Positions 1 through 9,764 of a stretch of DNA of 64,000 nt are shown piece after piece; position 1 is the stretch's first letter; each line of letters opens with the position of its first letter. The position numbers and the translations under genes are program-made. Below the pieces are notes generated by a model. The model saw only the letters and a list, made by a program, of their open reading frames with translations. It was not told the DNA's origin and ran no database searches. Source of the stretch: Mucilaginibacter psychrotolerans (GTDB lineage Bacteria; Bacteroidota; Bacteroidia; Sphingobacteriales; Sphingobacteriaceae); assembly GCF_004519315.1 (NCBI RefSeq), contig NZ_SOZE01000002.1, forward strand, positions 351,840 to 415,839, written 5' to 3'.

Positions 1-321
1 GTATCGATAAACGTAAGCAACCCGATGGTGTTTGCCGAACTGGAAAAACAGGCCAGTGCCATCATTGCCGATTTTGGCGTGCAGGGCCAGGCCAGCCTGG
101 ATATCCTTACCGGCAAAGCAGAACCATCGGCCTTATTGCCGTTACAGATGCCTTTGGATATGAATGTGGTTGAAGCACAGTTTGAAGATGTTCCGCACGA
201 TATGAAAGTATATGTAGACAGCGAAGGTCACAGCTACGATTTCGGTTACGGTTTGAACTGGAAAGGCGTGATAAAAGATGCACGTACAGCTAAGTATGTG
301 AAGCTGTCGGCAAAACCATAG
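1..321 (+). CDS. Glycoside hydrolase family 3 (beta-glucosidase type), C-terminal fragment
   Basis: The reading frame is open from base 1, so only the last 106 residues are in the window. The sequence resembles the end of the GH3 C-terminal and fibronectin-like region of Bacteroidota periplasmic beta-glucosidases: SNPMVF near the start, GVQGQASLDILTGKAEPSA in the middle (binding of nucleotide-free sugar domain, reduced-efficiency loop) and YDFGYGLNWKG at the end. GH3 enzymes of this type release glucose or xylose from oligosaccharides in the periplasm. The catalytic Asp of the N-terminal barrel lies outside the window. The first ATG at 25 is internal and not the start. Family assignment is from sequence recall, not a search. 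Confidence 0.72.
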   Translation, partial: VSINVSNPMVFAELEKQASAIIADFGVQGQASLDILTGKAEPSALLPLQMPLDMNVVEAQFEDVPHDMKVYVDSEGHSYDFGYGLNWKGVIKDARTAKYVKLSAKP

Positions 322-334
322 GGCTTTGTCATTA

Positions 335-1035
<701 letters not shown>

Positions 1036-1113
1036 CCCTTGGTGTTCTTTGTGGTAAAATTCACCACCATATTGTTACCTTAGATTGCTCTCAAACCTAT
1101 AAATCCAATTATA

Positions 1114-2646
1114 ATGAAACGCATGTTCCTCCTGCCGCTTATCCTGCTTTGCGCTATTGCGTCGGCACAAACGCCATTCAGCACTGTTAAAACCGATGCC
1201 GGGCAAATATCGGGCACAGAGAGCAGCGATGCCAGCGTACATATCTATAAGGGTATTCCATTTGCCGCGCCTCCGGTCGGAAACCTACGCTGGAAAGCGC
1301 CGCAACCTGTTGCGCATTGGCGTGGCGTAAAAGCCTGTACCGATTTTTCTAAGATGCCGATGCAGGGCAAACCCAACGAATTTGGCGTTTATACCCGCGA
1401 GTTTTTGATAAAAGATGAGCCGCTGAGCGAAGATTGCCTGTACCTTAACGTATGGACCGGCGCCAAAACCCCAATGGAGAAACGCCCGGTCATCGTATGG
1501 ATTTACGGTGGCGGCTTTGTAAGCGGTGGCACCAATGTACCCATTTACGATGGCGAAGCTTTGGCTAAAAAAGGCGTGATATTGGTGAGCATCAACTACC
1601 GTGTGGGTATCTTCGGCTTTCTTGCGCACCCTGAACTCACTAAGGAATCGCCCAACCATGCATCGGGTAATTATGGTTTGATGGACCAGCTGGCGGCTCT
1701 TAAATGGGTGAAGAAGAATATAGCAGCCTTTGGCGGCGACCCGGGTAACGTTACCATCGCCGGGCAGTCTGCAGGCGCTTTCGGGGTTAATTACCTGGTA
1801 GTATCGCCATTGGGCAAAGGGCTTTTCCATAAAGCCATTGCTGAAAGCGGCGCAGCATTCTTAACCGGACCGATCAGCGCAGGAAACCTGCAGCAGGCCG
1901 AACAAGAGGGCCTGAAAACGGCCAAAGCTCTGGGCGCAAATTCCCTTGTGGAATTGCGGGCCTTGCCGGTTGATGCCTTGCTCAAACAAATGAATGGCCG
2001 CCCCATTGTTGATGGCTATGTATTGCCGGAACCCGTAGCTGCTATATTCGCCGCCAATAAAGAAAACCAGGTGCCTGTACTAACCGGCTGGAACGAAGAC
2101 GATGCTTTTGTAGGCAAGCTAAAAAATGCCGCCGATTACACCGCCGATATACAAAAACGCTACGGCAGCCGCGCAGATGAATTTTTGAAGCTGTACCCCG
2201 GCAGCACAGATGACCAGGCAGCACGCTCGCAAATCAACTTTTCGAGGGATGTGACCTTTGGTGTGCAGAATTTTACCTGGGCCAATTTACAGAGTGCCAA
2301 AAACAAGGCTAAAGTGTACCTGTATCGCTTTACCCGCCGCATGCCGGCTACCGAAGATTTCAAAAAGTACGGGGCTTTCCATACCGGCGAGGTGGGATAC
2401 GTATTCAATAATCTAAAGTATCTCAACCGCCCATTTGAGCCGGTAGACCAACAACTGGCGGATATTATATCTTCCTACTGGGTAAACTTTGCCGAAAGCG
2501 GTAACCCCAATGGCCCTGGCCTGCCTCCATGGCCGGCTTATAACAGCAAGGACAATCAAACCATGATCTTAAGCGAAAAACCTGCCGCCGTTTCGCTGCC
2601 CGATAAAGCGGCGCTGGAATTTATGGTAAATGATATGAGGAAATAA
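1114..2646 (+). CDS. Secreted type B carboxylesterase
   Basis: 510 residues, the normal length for the carboxylesterase type B (alpha/beta hydrolase) family, which hydrolyses carboxylic esters. A signal peptide spans residues 1-18 (MKRMFLLPLILLCAIASA), so the enzyme is exported. The family signature EDCLYLNVW is near residue 105, an oxyanion-hole GGGF near 135, and the nucleophile elbow GQSAG places the catalytic serine at residue 219. A GEVGYVF segment with a preceding His near residue 420 fits the catalytic His. A TACCTTAG sequence at about 1077-1084, close to the Bacteroidota -7 box, precedes the ATG. The gene is monocistronic: the intron lies upstream and a terminator at 2700-2744 downstream. 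The physiological substrate cannot be told. Confidence 0.9.
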   Translation: MKRMFLLPLILLCAIASAQTPFSTVKTDAGQISGTESSDASVHIYKGIPFAAPPVGNLRWKAPQPVAHWRGVKACTDFSKMPMQGKPNEFGVYTREFLIKDEPLSEDCLYLNVWTGAKTPMEKRPVIVWIYGGGFVSGGTNVPIYDGEALAKKGVILVSINYRVGIFGFLAHPELTKESPNHASGNYGLMDQLAALKWVKKNIAAFGGDPGNVTIAGQSAGAFGVNYLVVSPLGKGLFHKAIAESGAAFLTGPISAGNLQQAEQEGLKTAKALGANSLVELRALPVDALLKQMNGRPIVDGYVLPEPVAAIFAANKENQVPVLTGWNEDDAFVGKLKNAADYTADIQKRYGSRADEFLKLYPGSTDDQAARSQINFSRDVTFGVQNFTWANLQSAKNKAKVYLYRFTRRMPATEDFKKYGAFHTGEVGYVFNNLKYLNRPFEPVDQQLADIISSYWVNFAESGNPNGPGLPPWPAYNSKDNQTMILSEKPAAVSLPDKAALEFMVNDMRK

Positions 2647-2699
2647 CGGAATAGCATACAAAAACAAAGCCTTTGCGGCCTCCGCACTTCTTTCTTTGT

Positions 2700-2744
2700 A
2701 GCTGCTTTATGGTAGGATTCTTCTATCACAAAGCAGCTTTTTTT
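2700..2744 (+). terminator. Rho-independent terminator of the carboxylesterase gene
   Basis: A 9-bp stem, AGCTGCTTT (2700-2708) and AAAGCAGCT (2730-2738), is followed directly by a run of seven T residues. Confidence 0.75.
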
Positions 2745-2849
2745 CCGCAAAAATAACAGATTGAAACAACAATGGTGGTGACACGATTTTGACACCTGCC
2801 TAAAATTTTTAATGCCCTGATTACCTGATAATTGCAAAGTGTTCACGGT

Positions 2850-2879
2850 GTTCACAGCGCACGCGTGAACGCTGTGAAC
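2850..2879. repeat. Intergenic hairpin after the helicase gene
   Basis: Perfect 10-bp stem GTTCACAGCG / CGCTGTGAAC with a 10-nt loop, 12 bases past the minus-strand helicase stop. No T-run follows, so it may be a 3'-end stabiliser or one more of the spacer inverted repeats rather than a strict terminator. Confidence 0.6.
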
Positions 2880-2890
2880 GCTATTTCTGG

Positions 2891-5800
2891 TTATTCGGCC
2901 TCCTCTCCATCGGCAACCTCAAGGATACCGCCCGGCTGCTTAAAGTTGCTTTTTACGAAGTGGCACCAATCGCATTCTTTTTTCCCGCAGCCAGTGCTAA
3001 ACTCATGGTTCATTATCTTTTGATAAACTGTGCTTATCTGCTCCGTAACCTGTTCAATATCCTGCGGACTGATGACTATCTTTTCCTTAAAATACTCCTC
3101 GCTTACGGGTTCAACAAAATCAAAAACGGTGTTTATTACCTCCCAATCGTTGGTTCGGTCGTTATCCACCAGTATTTTGTAAAATACCGCCTGTCGCCAG
3201 TAATCGCCGCCGTTGGGGTTGTCGTCGGTGGGGCGCATTAGTTTATCTTTGGCATTGCGTACGCGGCCGGTTTTGTAGTCAACCACCGTAACGTTCTTGC
3301 CGTCAAACTCCATCTTATCCAGGTTGCCCTTTATCGGCACGCCGCCGACTTCAATGTTTTTGATGCTGCGCTCGGTTTGCGCTATTTTATTCCATGTGGG
3401 CGCGTTCAACTCATAGTAGGGCGGCAGTATTTTCTCGCCGTAATCAACCCGTAGCTTAAAATCTGTTTTGGTGAACGAATCGCGGTTGCGGTACATATAC
3501 CATTTAAACTCCTGCACAAAATCGGCTGTGGGCATAAACTCGTTGTCGTAATCTGGCAATTTTCGGTAGGCTTTATTGAGCGCCCAGTGCACAGCCTGCC
3601 CAAAAGTTGCCGATGGGCTCTTGCCGGAAGGCACGCGTATAAGGCACTGGAAGTAGAAGCGTAAGGGGCAATCGAGGTAGTTGCTCAAGTGCGTAACCGA
3701 TAGGGTATAGTTTTGCAGCAACTGGTTAATATAGTTCCTATCCAACAGTTCAACAACGGGCTTATCTGCTTCGCTGAATTGCGTGGCATAAAAACCCAGC
3801 ATATCGGTATCGCTCACCTTGGGGAAGCTTAACTGCAAGTCAGTATCGGCCAGTATCTCGCCAATGAACTGCGAGGGTTCCTGGTCCTTACCCTTGGCAT
3901 CTTTACCCGCGTAAGATATATGCAGATGTTGCTTGGCGCGGGTAATAGCCACGTAAAACAAGCGCCGTGCCTCTTCTTTTTGCGCAATATCGTCAGATGC
4001 CGAACTGGTAAGCGTATCGGGGTAGCTGAAACCATAATTGCGACCCTTACCATCCCAGGTTTTTTTATCGCAGCCGATGAAGAACACGTGTTCGAACTCA
4101 AGTCCTTTGGAGCCATGAGCTGTGAGGAAGTTGATGCCGTTATCGGAGAAGATAACTTTGTTCAGCTCCAGCCGGATGTTGTTCTTCTTCATCAGTTCTA
4201 TGGTAGCAATAAGGCCCGATAATTTTAGTTCAGGGTCCTTGCGGCTCTCATCTTTCAGGAAATCGAAAAAGCTGGTCAGCACCTGCATATGCGTGCCTTT
4301 ATCCTGCTGCTGCATAATGTATTTAAGGATGCCCATTTTGGTAACCACATCCTGAAAAAACTGCTGCAGCGTTACGCTAACGGCCGATTTTAAAAGCTCG
4401 TCGATATCGGTTACCAAATATTTCATTTGCACGTTAGGCTGATTGCCGAAAAGGCTGCCTTGCGGGCTGATGCGCATCTCATGGATGTGGCGACGCAGGC
4501 TGGTTACAGGCTCGTTGTTGCGGGCAGTTGCAAAGTTTTCCTTGAAAACGGCTACGCTGGCTTTGGCAATTTCAATAGGTGGTATGTCGAACAAATCGTA
4601 ATGCAGTATCTCAAACAGTAGCTCGTCTCCGCTATATGGCGAATCGAGTTCCATAGCCAGGTAACGTAGTATGTTCACTATCTTCTCGCCAAAGGGTATG
4701 GTAAGTACATCAATCTTACGCTTGGTATTTACGGCTATTTTTTGGGCCTCCAGGTAGGTAAGCAGCTCTTCTACCTGACTGTGATTGCGGTAAATAACAG
4801 CAATTTCGCCCGGTGCCGCACCATCAACTACTAATTGCTTTATCTGCAGGGCTACGTTCACCAATTCCTGCGCCGGGTTTTCGTATTCCTGTATTACAGG
4901 CTCAACTGCAAGGGCATCGAAACGGGGGTGCGATGCCTTCAGGTTTTTATCGAGCCGTAGTTGGGCAGTAAGCCGCTCTTGATTGTTATTAATGAGGGCT
5001 TTTGATATATCCAGTATCTGCTGGTTAGAGCGGTAGTTGTGCTTAAGCACTACGGTGTGCAGGGCACTTACGTAATCCCCGGCAAAATCGAGGATGTTTT
5101 TCATATTGGCGCCCTGGAATTTGAAGATAGATTGGTCGTCATCACCCACCACAAATACGTTAGGCGTTTCCCAGTAATTCAGCAAAAACTTCAGCAGGTC
5201 GTTCTGCGAGCCGCTGGTATCCTGAAACTCGTCTACCAAAATGTACTGGTAGCGTTCCTGGTATTTGCGCAAAATTTCCTCGTTCTCGCGGAAGGCCTTC
5301 AGCACCCAGATAATCATGTCGTCGTAATCGTACCTGCCTCGGGCTTTCATCTTGGCGGCGTAATTATCATACTCGGCAACGGCAGCCAGCAGCTTGCCCA
5401 TGGTTTCGTGGGCTTTGTCGATATCCTTTTGCTTTGGGTCGCCAACTTTTATGCCTGCTTTGGCGTTCGCCCGTTTGTAGGTGAATTCTTCGCGGTTAGG
5501 CAAATCATCCAGATATTCTTTTACGGCCTGCTCAATCATTTCCCTGCTCCAGTTCTCTCGCTTCATGGTAGAGAACAGGGTTTTCAGGCGGGGGGCATCG
5601 TAGTAGATATCGCCGGTAAAGCGTTTCAGCAAATGGTTCTTATCAAACTCATCTACCAATTCGCGAAACAGCATGGCCGATTCTAAATCCGATAAGGACT
5701 CCAAATTCAGTTTGCCGAAATATTCCAGGTTCTCCTGTATAATTTCGTTACAAAAAGCATGGAAGGTATATATGTTGATGCGATAAGCATCCGGCCCGAT

Positions 5801-6061
5801 GAATTCGAACAGGCGCTTGCGCATGGCCACCGCGCCCGCATCTGTATAAGTAAGGCAAAGTATCTCGTTTGGTTGCGCATCGGTATCGGTCAATATTTTG
5901 CCGATGCGGGCAGCCAGTATCTGGGTTTTACCCGTGCCTGGCCCGGCCACTACCAGCACCGGCCCATCCATTTTATTTACGGCGGCCAGCTGCTCGGGGT
6001 TAAGCCCGGCCAGCGCTTCGCGGAATTTGACGTTGTATTTATTGAGGGTAGGCTGTATCAT
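2891..6061 (-). CDS. UvrD/Rep-type helicase fused to a PD-(D/E)XK Fe-S nuclease
   Basis: 1056 residues. The N-terminal two thirds is a superfamily 1A helicase: Q-motif LNPEQ at 20-24, Walker A GPGTGKT at 40-46, Walker B LVDEFQDT near 275, GDDDQSIFKF near 300, HNYRS near 340, and late motifs TAHGSKGLEFEHVF and LFYVAITRAK. The C-terminal third is a RecB-family nuclease domain with DYKTGR near residue 935. A Cys in YLDCP (about 800) together with Cys1025, Cys1030 and Cys1033 can form a 4Fe-4S cluster as in AddB and Cas4-like nucleases. It therefore combines AddA-like helicase and AddB-like nuclease parts in a single chain and probably acts in DNA end processing or repair. It is divergently transcribed from the gene at 6185. 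Confidence 0.9.
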   Translation of the reverse strand: MIQPTLNKYNVKFREALAGLNPEQLAAVNKMDGPVLVVAGPGTGKTQILAARIGKILTDTDAQPNEILCLTYTDAGAVAMRKRLFEFIGPDAYRINIYTFHAFCNEIIQENLEYFGKLNLESLSDLESAMLFRELVDEFDKNHLLKRFTGDIYYDAPRLKTLFSTMKRENWSREMIEQAVKEYLDDLPNREEFTYKRANAKAGIKVGDPKQKDIDKAHETMGKLLAAVAEYDNYAAKMKARGRYDYDDMIIWVLKAFRENEEILRKYQERYQYILVDEFQDTSGSQNDLLKFLLNYWETPNVFVVGDDDQSIFKFQGANMKNILDFAGDYVSALHTVVLKHNYRSNQQILDISKALINNNQERLTAQLRLDKNLKASHPRFDALAVEPVIQEYENPAQELVNVALQIKQLVVDGAAPGEIAVIYRNHSQVEELLTYLEAQKIAVNTKRKIDVLTIPFGEKIVNILRYLAMELDSPYSGDELLFEILHYDLFDIPPIEIAKASVAVFKENFATARNNEPVTSLRRHIHEMRISPQGSLFGNQPNVQMKYLVTDIDELLKSAVSVTLQQFFQDVVTKMGILKYIMQQQDKGTHMQVLTSFFDFLKDESRKDPELKLSGLIATIELMKKNNIRLELNKVIFSDNGINFLTAHGSKGLEFEHVFFIGCDKKTWDGKGRNYGFSYPDTLTSSASDDIAQKEEARRLFYVAITRAKQHLHISYAGKDAKGKDQEPSQFIGEILADTDLQLSFPKVSDTDMLGFYATQFSEADKPVVELLDRNYINQLLQNYTLSVTHLSNYLDCPLRFYFQCLIRVPSGKSPSATFGQAVHWALNKAYRKLPDYDNEFMPTADFVQEFKWYMYRNRDSFTKTDFKLRVDYGEKILPPYYELNAPTWNKIAQTERSIKNIEVGGVPIKGNLDKMEFDGKNVTVVDYKTGRVRNAKDKLMRPTDDNPNGGDYWRQAVFYKILVDNDRTNDWEVINTVFDFVEPVSEEYFKEKIVISPQDIEQVTEQISTVYQKIMNHEFSTGCGKKECDWCHFVKSNFKQPGGILEVADGEEAE

Positions 6062-6124
6062 GATTAATGTAAAATTACTAAAAATAATAGCGTGAAGGGC
6101 GGGCTAAAAATAATGTTACGAACA

Positions 6125-6155
6125 TTTGCTTTTAGCGGCGGTAATGCTACATTTA
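6125..6155 (+). promoter_or_regulatory. Bacteroidota-type promoter for the 6185 gene
   Basis: TTTG at 6125-6128, a 19-nt spacer, then TACATTTA at 6148-6155 (consensus TAnnTTTG, last base off). The start codon lies 29 nt downstream. Confidence 0.6.
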
Positions 6156-6184
6156 TCCGCAATTAACCCTAACGCATATCACAA

Positions 6185-6751
6185 ATGGAAACACCCTATG
6201 GCGGGCGCGCAATAATCAACGATGATTTCGACAGGATAGAGATCATCATCCCTGGCAAGAAGAATTATTTTATCTTATTGTTTTTCTGCGTATGGCTGGT
6301 GGGCTGGTTTTTTGGCGAAACCAGTGCTATGGGCATGTTCGGCCACCAGGGCGCGATTGATCTTTTTATGATTGTTTGGCTTACCGGGTGGACCATTGGC
6401 GGCGTATTCGTAGTCTGCACAATCCTTTTTATGCTGCTGGGAAAAGAAATTATTCAGTCAGGGCAGGGCACAATCACTATCCGCAATAAGGCATTATTCT
6501 TTTTATCGCCTAAAGTTTACGATTTGAACGAGGTTAAACATGTGCGCGCTGCGGAAGAGTTTTCTATGTACAATAGCTTCCAGTTTGGGCGCAGGCGCAG
6601 CGGGCTAATGAGCAACTTTAACTCCGGAACCATTAAATTTGATTACGGTTTAAAGACGGTAAAATTCGGCAACGATCTGGATGAAGCAGAAGCCAGGCAT
6701 ATTATCGAAATACTGAAGAAGAAGCGGTTGTTGACGGATAAGAACTTTTAA
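6185..6751 (+). CDS. Two-helix membrane protein of unknown function
   Basis: 188 residues, not assigned to a family. Two hydrophobic segments at about 28-48 (YFILLFFCVWLVGWFFG) and 60-88 are separated by a short loop. The following soluble part, about 95-188, carries basic and aromatic residues (FGRRRSG near 135) and looks like a small beta-rich, PH-like tail. Such short two-helix proteins with a YdbS/PH-like tail are common in Bacteroidota, but this link is only an impression. The gene stands alone with its own promoter at 6125 and a strong shared terminator at 6761. Confidence 0.75.
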   Translation: METPYGGRAIINDDFDRIEIIIPGKKNYFILLFFCVWLVGWFFGETSAMGMFGHQGAIDLFMIVWLTGWTIGGVFVVCTILFMLLGKEIIQSGQGTITIRNKALFFLSPKVYDLNEVKHVRAAEEFSMYNSFQFGRRRSGLMSNFNSGTIKFDYGLKTVKFGNDLDEAEARHIIEILKKKRLLTDKNF

Positions 6752-6760
6752 TTATAATAA

Positions 6761-6794
6761 AAAGAGGCGATGAATTAACTCATCGCCTCTTTTT
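6761..6794. terminator. Bidirectional terminator
   Basis: 13-bp perfect stem (6761-6773 with 6780-6792, AAAGAGGCGATGA and its complement), flanked by A-run and T-run. It separates the convergent 6185 and HIT genes and can serve both strands. Confidence 0.85.
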
Positions 6795-6817
6795 AAAAAT
6801 CCTCTATCCCTCGCTTA

Positions 6818-7228
6818 TTATTCTTCGTGTGTCACCACTTTCAATGCTTCTTTTATCTTCTCAGCCGTTGCTGCCAGTTCTTCCTGGCTTGGGCTTAGTT
6901 TTGGGCGGGCAAAATTCATATCATCAACCAGGTTCATGGGGATAAGGTGTATGTGCGCGTGCGGCACTTCCAGTCCTATAACTGCTACGCCTACCTTTTT
7001 GCAGGGTATAGCTTTTTTAACGCCAATAGCTACTATTTTGGTGAAGATCTGCAGCTCGTTGTACGTGATATCGTCCAGGTCGAAGATATAATCCACTTCT
7101 TTTTTCGGGATAACCAGTACATGGCCTTCGGCAAGCGGACTGATATCTAAAAACGCCAAAAAATCGTCGGTTTCGGCAACTTTATGTGCCGGTATTTCGC
7201 CTGCAATTATTTTTGAGAAGATAGTCAT
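6818..7228 (-). CDS. HIT family nucleotide hydrolase
   Basis: 136 residues from the ATG at 7228 (MTIFSKIIAGEIPA), which is where HIT proteins normally begin; an in-frame extension to 7300 is low-complexity spacer and was not used. The active-site triad motif HAHIHLIP near residue 95 defines the Hint/HIT branch, and AFLDISPLAEGHVLVIPK is the typical N-terminal half. These enzymes hydrolyse AMP-lysine and related nucleoside phosphoramidates. It lies downstream of greA on the same strand, with a 94-nt spacer holding an inverted repeat. Confidence 0.93.
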   Translation of the reverse strand: MTIFSKIIAGEIPAHKVAETDDFLAFLDISPLAEGHVLVIPKKEVDYIFDLDDITYNELQIFTKIVAIGVKKAIPCKKVGVAVIGLEVPHAHIHLIPMNLVDDMNFARPKLSPSQEELAATAEKIKEALKVVTHEE

Positions 7229-7231
7229 GAT

Positions 7232-7320
7232 TGGTGAGTGGTTGATTATGTTGAATGGTGAGTGGTTGGAAATTTGGCTGGTTGGATGAGCAAAATTCAC
7301 CGCTCACCCAATCAACCATT
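7232..7320. repeat. Imperfect inverted repeat between HIT and greA
   Basis: Left-hand text rich in TGGTTGATT / GGTGAGTGGTTG is mirrored on the right by CACCGCTCACCCAATCAACCATTC. The arms match imperfectly (for example TGGTTGATT against AATCAACCA). It resembles in design other spacers in the window but not in sequence. Confidence 0.55.
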
Positions 7321-7322
7321 CA

Positions 7323-7796
7323 TTATCGGCTTACTTCCAGTATCTCGAATTCTATTTTACCTGCGGGTACTGTTATTTCAATCGTCTCGCCTACTTTTTT
7401 GCCTAAAAGCCCTTTAGCAATAGGGGATGTAACCGAAATCTTGCCGGTTTTCATATCCGCTTCGCTTTCAGATACCAATTGGTAACTCATGGTGGCGCCG
7501 TTTTTTAAATTCTTTATTTTGACGATAGATAAAGCCAAAACCTTTGATACATCAAGTTTCGATTCATCAAGCAAACGTGCATTCGCCAACGTTTCCGACA
7601 TTTGGGCTATTTTAGCTTCATGTAAACCCTGTGCTTCTTTCGCAGCATCATATTCTGCGTTTTCAGATAGATCGCCTTTATCGCGTGCTTCTGCAATTTG
7701 TTTGGATATATCAGATCTGCCGGTGGTTTTTAACCTTTGTAATTCTTCTTTTAATTTTTCTAAACCTTCTTTGGTGTAGTAAGAAACCTCTGCCAT
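7323..7796 (-). CDS. greA: Transcription elongation factor GreA
   Basis: 157 residues, the normal GreA length. The N-terminal half (about 1-75) is the coiled coil that enters the RNA polymerase secondary channel, with the acidic tip around DLSENAEYDAAKE near residue 42, which carries the Asp and Glu that stimulate transcript cleavage. The C-terminal half is the FKBP-like domain, with SPIAKGLLGKKVGETIEI near 125. It rescues backtracked polymerase. A terminator for the upstream gene lies at 7890-7928, so greA probably has its own promoter. Confidence 0.96.
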   Translation of the reverse strand: MAEVSYYTKEGLEKLKEELQRLKTTGRSDISKQIAEARDKGDLSENAEYDAAKEAQGLHEAKIAQMSETLANARLLDESKLDVSKVLALSIVKIKNLKNGATMSYQLVSESEADMKTGKISVTSPIAKGLLGKKVGETIEITVPAGKIEFEILEVSR

Positions 7797-7889
7797 AGTA
7801 CTTGATTAATAAAATTCGTTTGCGTTGATGCCAAAAAAAACCGCCCTACTATTTATAGCAAAATAGAAGAGCGTGTTGGCCTTAAAAAC

Positions 7890-7928
7890 AAACAAGACTA
7901 CGTCGGCCCGGCCTGCATAGTCTTGTTT
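7890..7928 (-). terminator. Terminator of the 8181 dehydrogenase gene
   Basis: On the minus strand, 11-bp stem AAACAAGACTA / TAGTCTTGTTT with a 17-nt loop, followed by GTTTTTAAGG. It separates the dehydrogenase transcript from greA. Confidence 0.65.
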
Positions 7929-7979
7929 AGTGTAAAACGAAGATAAGGTAATTAAGTTTTAATATCCAAATTTTTGTTT

Positions 7980-8155
7980 TGGGATTGTCACCGATTGAGA
8001 AATGATTCCACCGATTTTATTGTCACTGATTTTACCGATTAAATAGATTCCACCGATTTTATTGTCACCGATTCCACGGATTTTACATTCACTGATTTCA
8101 CCGATTAAATAGATTACGCCGATTAAAAATGATTTAGCAGAACTTCACCGATTTT
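7980..8155. repeat. Degenerate short-period repeat
   Basis: About eight variants of a 15-25-nt phrase based on CACCGATTTTATTGTCAC and CACCGATTAAATAGATT follow each other in this spacer. It contains no reading frame of note. The rest of the 7797-8180 gap holds the terminator at 7890 and CACTCACCA runs at 8160-8195. Confidence 0.7.
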
Positions 8156-8180
8156 GCAACCACTCACCACTCACCACTCT

Positions 8181-9143
8181 CTACTCACCACTCACAGGCA
8201 ACGCCAATAGCTTCTCCGCCATTACCTCGCTTATTTTGCGGTAGCTGTCGAAAGTCCAGCCAGCTACGTGGGGACTAAGGACCACCTTGCCAGATTGACG
8301 CAGCTCATCGAACCAGGCTTGCTCATTCAGGGCCGGGAATTTCTCCACCTCCAGCACGTCCAGCCCGGCACCTATGATTTTACCTTGCCTGATGGCGTTC
8401 AGTACAGCGCTTGTTTTCACCACTTTGCCGCGCGAGGTATTGATGAGGAAAATGGGTTTTTTGAAATGGAACAGGTATTCATCGTCTACCAGTCCGTTGG
8501 TTTCGGCGGTAAGCGGAATGTGGAAGCTGAGCACATCGCTGTATCTTACTATTTCTTCCATGCTTACCTCACGGGCATATTTATCACTAAAACCGGTTTT
8601 ATATTTATCATAGGCCAACACTCCAACCTGGAAGCCTGATAGCTTGCGCGCAAAGCTTTGCCCCATGTGGCCGTAACCAATAATGCCCACCGTTTTTCCT
8701 TTCAGCTCGTGGCCCCGGTTGGCCTCGCGCTGCCAGCTGCCCGCGCGTATCTGCGCATCGGCTATGTTGATGTTGTTCATAAGCGATAGCAGCAGGCCTA
8801 TGGCATGTTCACCTACCGCATCAGAATTGCCTTCGGGAGCGTTGATGAGGGTAATGTTTTGTTGAATGGCGTATGCTTCGTCGATATTATCCATGCCTGC
8901 CCCGGCGCGGCAAATAAAGCGCAGGTTGGGTGCGCCATCTATTACAGCCTGATCTACCCGGAATTTGGAGCGGATAACCAGGCCATCGTAACCGTTTAGT
9001 ATATTTATGGCTTCGGCGGTGGTGATGGTGGGTTGGTAATTGCAGGTGTAACCCGCAGCTTCTACACGTTGTATAAAAGCCGGGTGTATATCATCAACGA
9101 TGAGGATGTTGTTTTTCAATGCCTTAATTTTTGAGGAAGGCAA
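8181..9143 (-). CDS. D-isomer-specific 2-hydroxyacid dehydrogenase (SerA-like)
   Basis: About 320 residues. The Rossmann glycine motif GIIGYGHMGQS is near residue 150, the catalytic Arg lies in NTSRGKVV near 240, a Glu follows in DVLEVE, and the catalytic His is in SPHVAGW near 295. These enzymes reduce 2-keto acids or oxidise 3-phosphoglycerate with NAD(H). No C-terminal ACT domain is present, so allosteric serine control is unlikely and the exact substrate is open. No ATG is available near the N-terminus: TTG at 9143 or TTG at 9119 are the candidate starts. Confidence 0.88.
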   Translation of the reverse strand: MPSSKIKALKNNILIVDDIHPAFIQRVEAAGYTCNYQPTITTAEAINILNGYDGLVIRSKFRVDQAVIDGAPNLRFICRAGAGMDNIDEAYAIQQNITLINAPEGNSDAVGEHAIGLLLSLMNNINIADAQIRAGSWQREANRGHELKGKTVGIIGYGHMGQSFARKLSGFQVGVLAYDKYKTGFSDKYAREVSMEEIVRYSDVLSFHIPLTAETNGLVDDEYLFHFKKPIFLINTSRGKVVKTSAVLNAIRQGKIIGAGLDVLEVEKFPALNEQAWFDELRQSGKVVLSPHVAGWTFDSYRKISEVMAEKLLALPVSGE

Positions 9144-9221
9144 ATTTATGAAATACGCAGGTATTATTCAGGGAGCGCCAAAGATGTGTTTATGGGATGA
9201 CGGAAAACCGAAGCTTTGCGT

Positions 9222-9764
9222 CTATTTGCCCAACTTGCGGTATATACCTTTCAGGTTGCGTCCCATCTCACGGTAATCAAGCCCGTAGCCTATCACAAAA
9301 TCATTCGGCACCTGGAAGGCCACATATTTCAACTCCTCAACGCTATAGATAACCGCATCGGGCTTAAATAGCAGCGATACCACTGTTATAGACGCAGGCT
9401 TGCGTACCATTAATTTTTCGATAAGGTAGCGTATGGTGTTGCCTGTATCTATAATATCTTCTATCAGGATAATATCGCGACCTTCGATGTTGCCGGTAAG
9501 GTCAAAATCATCGCGTATGGTTTGCGTGCTTGATACCCCGCCGAAGTACGAAGCCAGCTTTGTAAAGGTAACCTGACTGGGCAGCGTTATCTCTTTTACC
9601 AAATCGGCAATAAACATAAAGCTACCATTCAATATACCTACAAATATGGGCTCTTTGCCTGCGAAGTCCTCATTTATCTGCTGCGCCAATTCACTAATGC
9701 GTTGTTGTATCTCCTCGTATGATATCAGCGGCTCAAATTCCAGGTCGGCTATCTGTACTTTCAT
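9222..9764 (-). CDS. hpt: Hypoxanthine phosphoribosyltransferase
   Basis: 180 residues with the PRPP-binding motif LIEDIIDTGNT near residue 97, an N-terminal PP loop VGILNGSFMF near 42, and the C-terminal FVIGYGLDYREMGRN segment that contacts the purine. It salvages hypoxanthine and guanine with PRPP in the cytosol. The ATG at 9764 gives the expected N-terminus. It is followed downstream by the 2-hydroxyacid dehydrogenase with a 78-nt gap, so the two may be co-transcribed. Confidence 0.95.
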   Translation of the reverse strand: MKVQIADLEFEPLISYEEIQQRISELAQQINEDFAGKEPIFVGILNGSFMFIADLVKEITLPSQVTFTKLASYFGGVSSTQTIRDDFDLTGNIEGRDIILIEDIIDTGNTIRYLIEKLMVRKPASITVVSLLFKPDAVIYSVEELKYVAFQVPNDFVIGYGLDYREMGRNLKGIYRKLGK

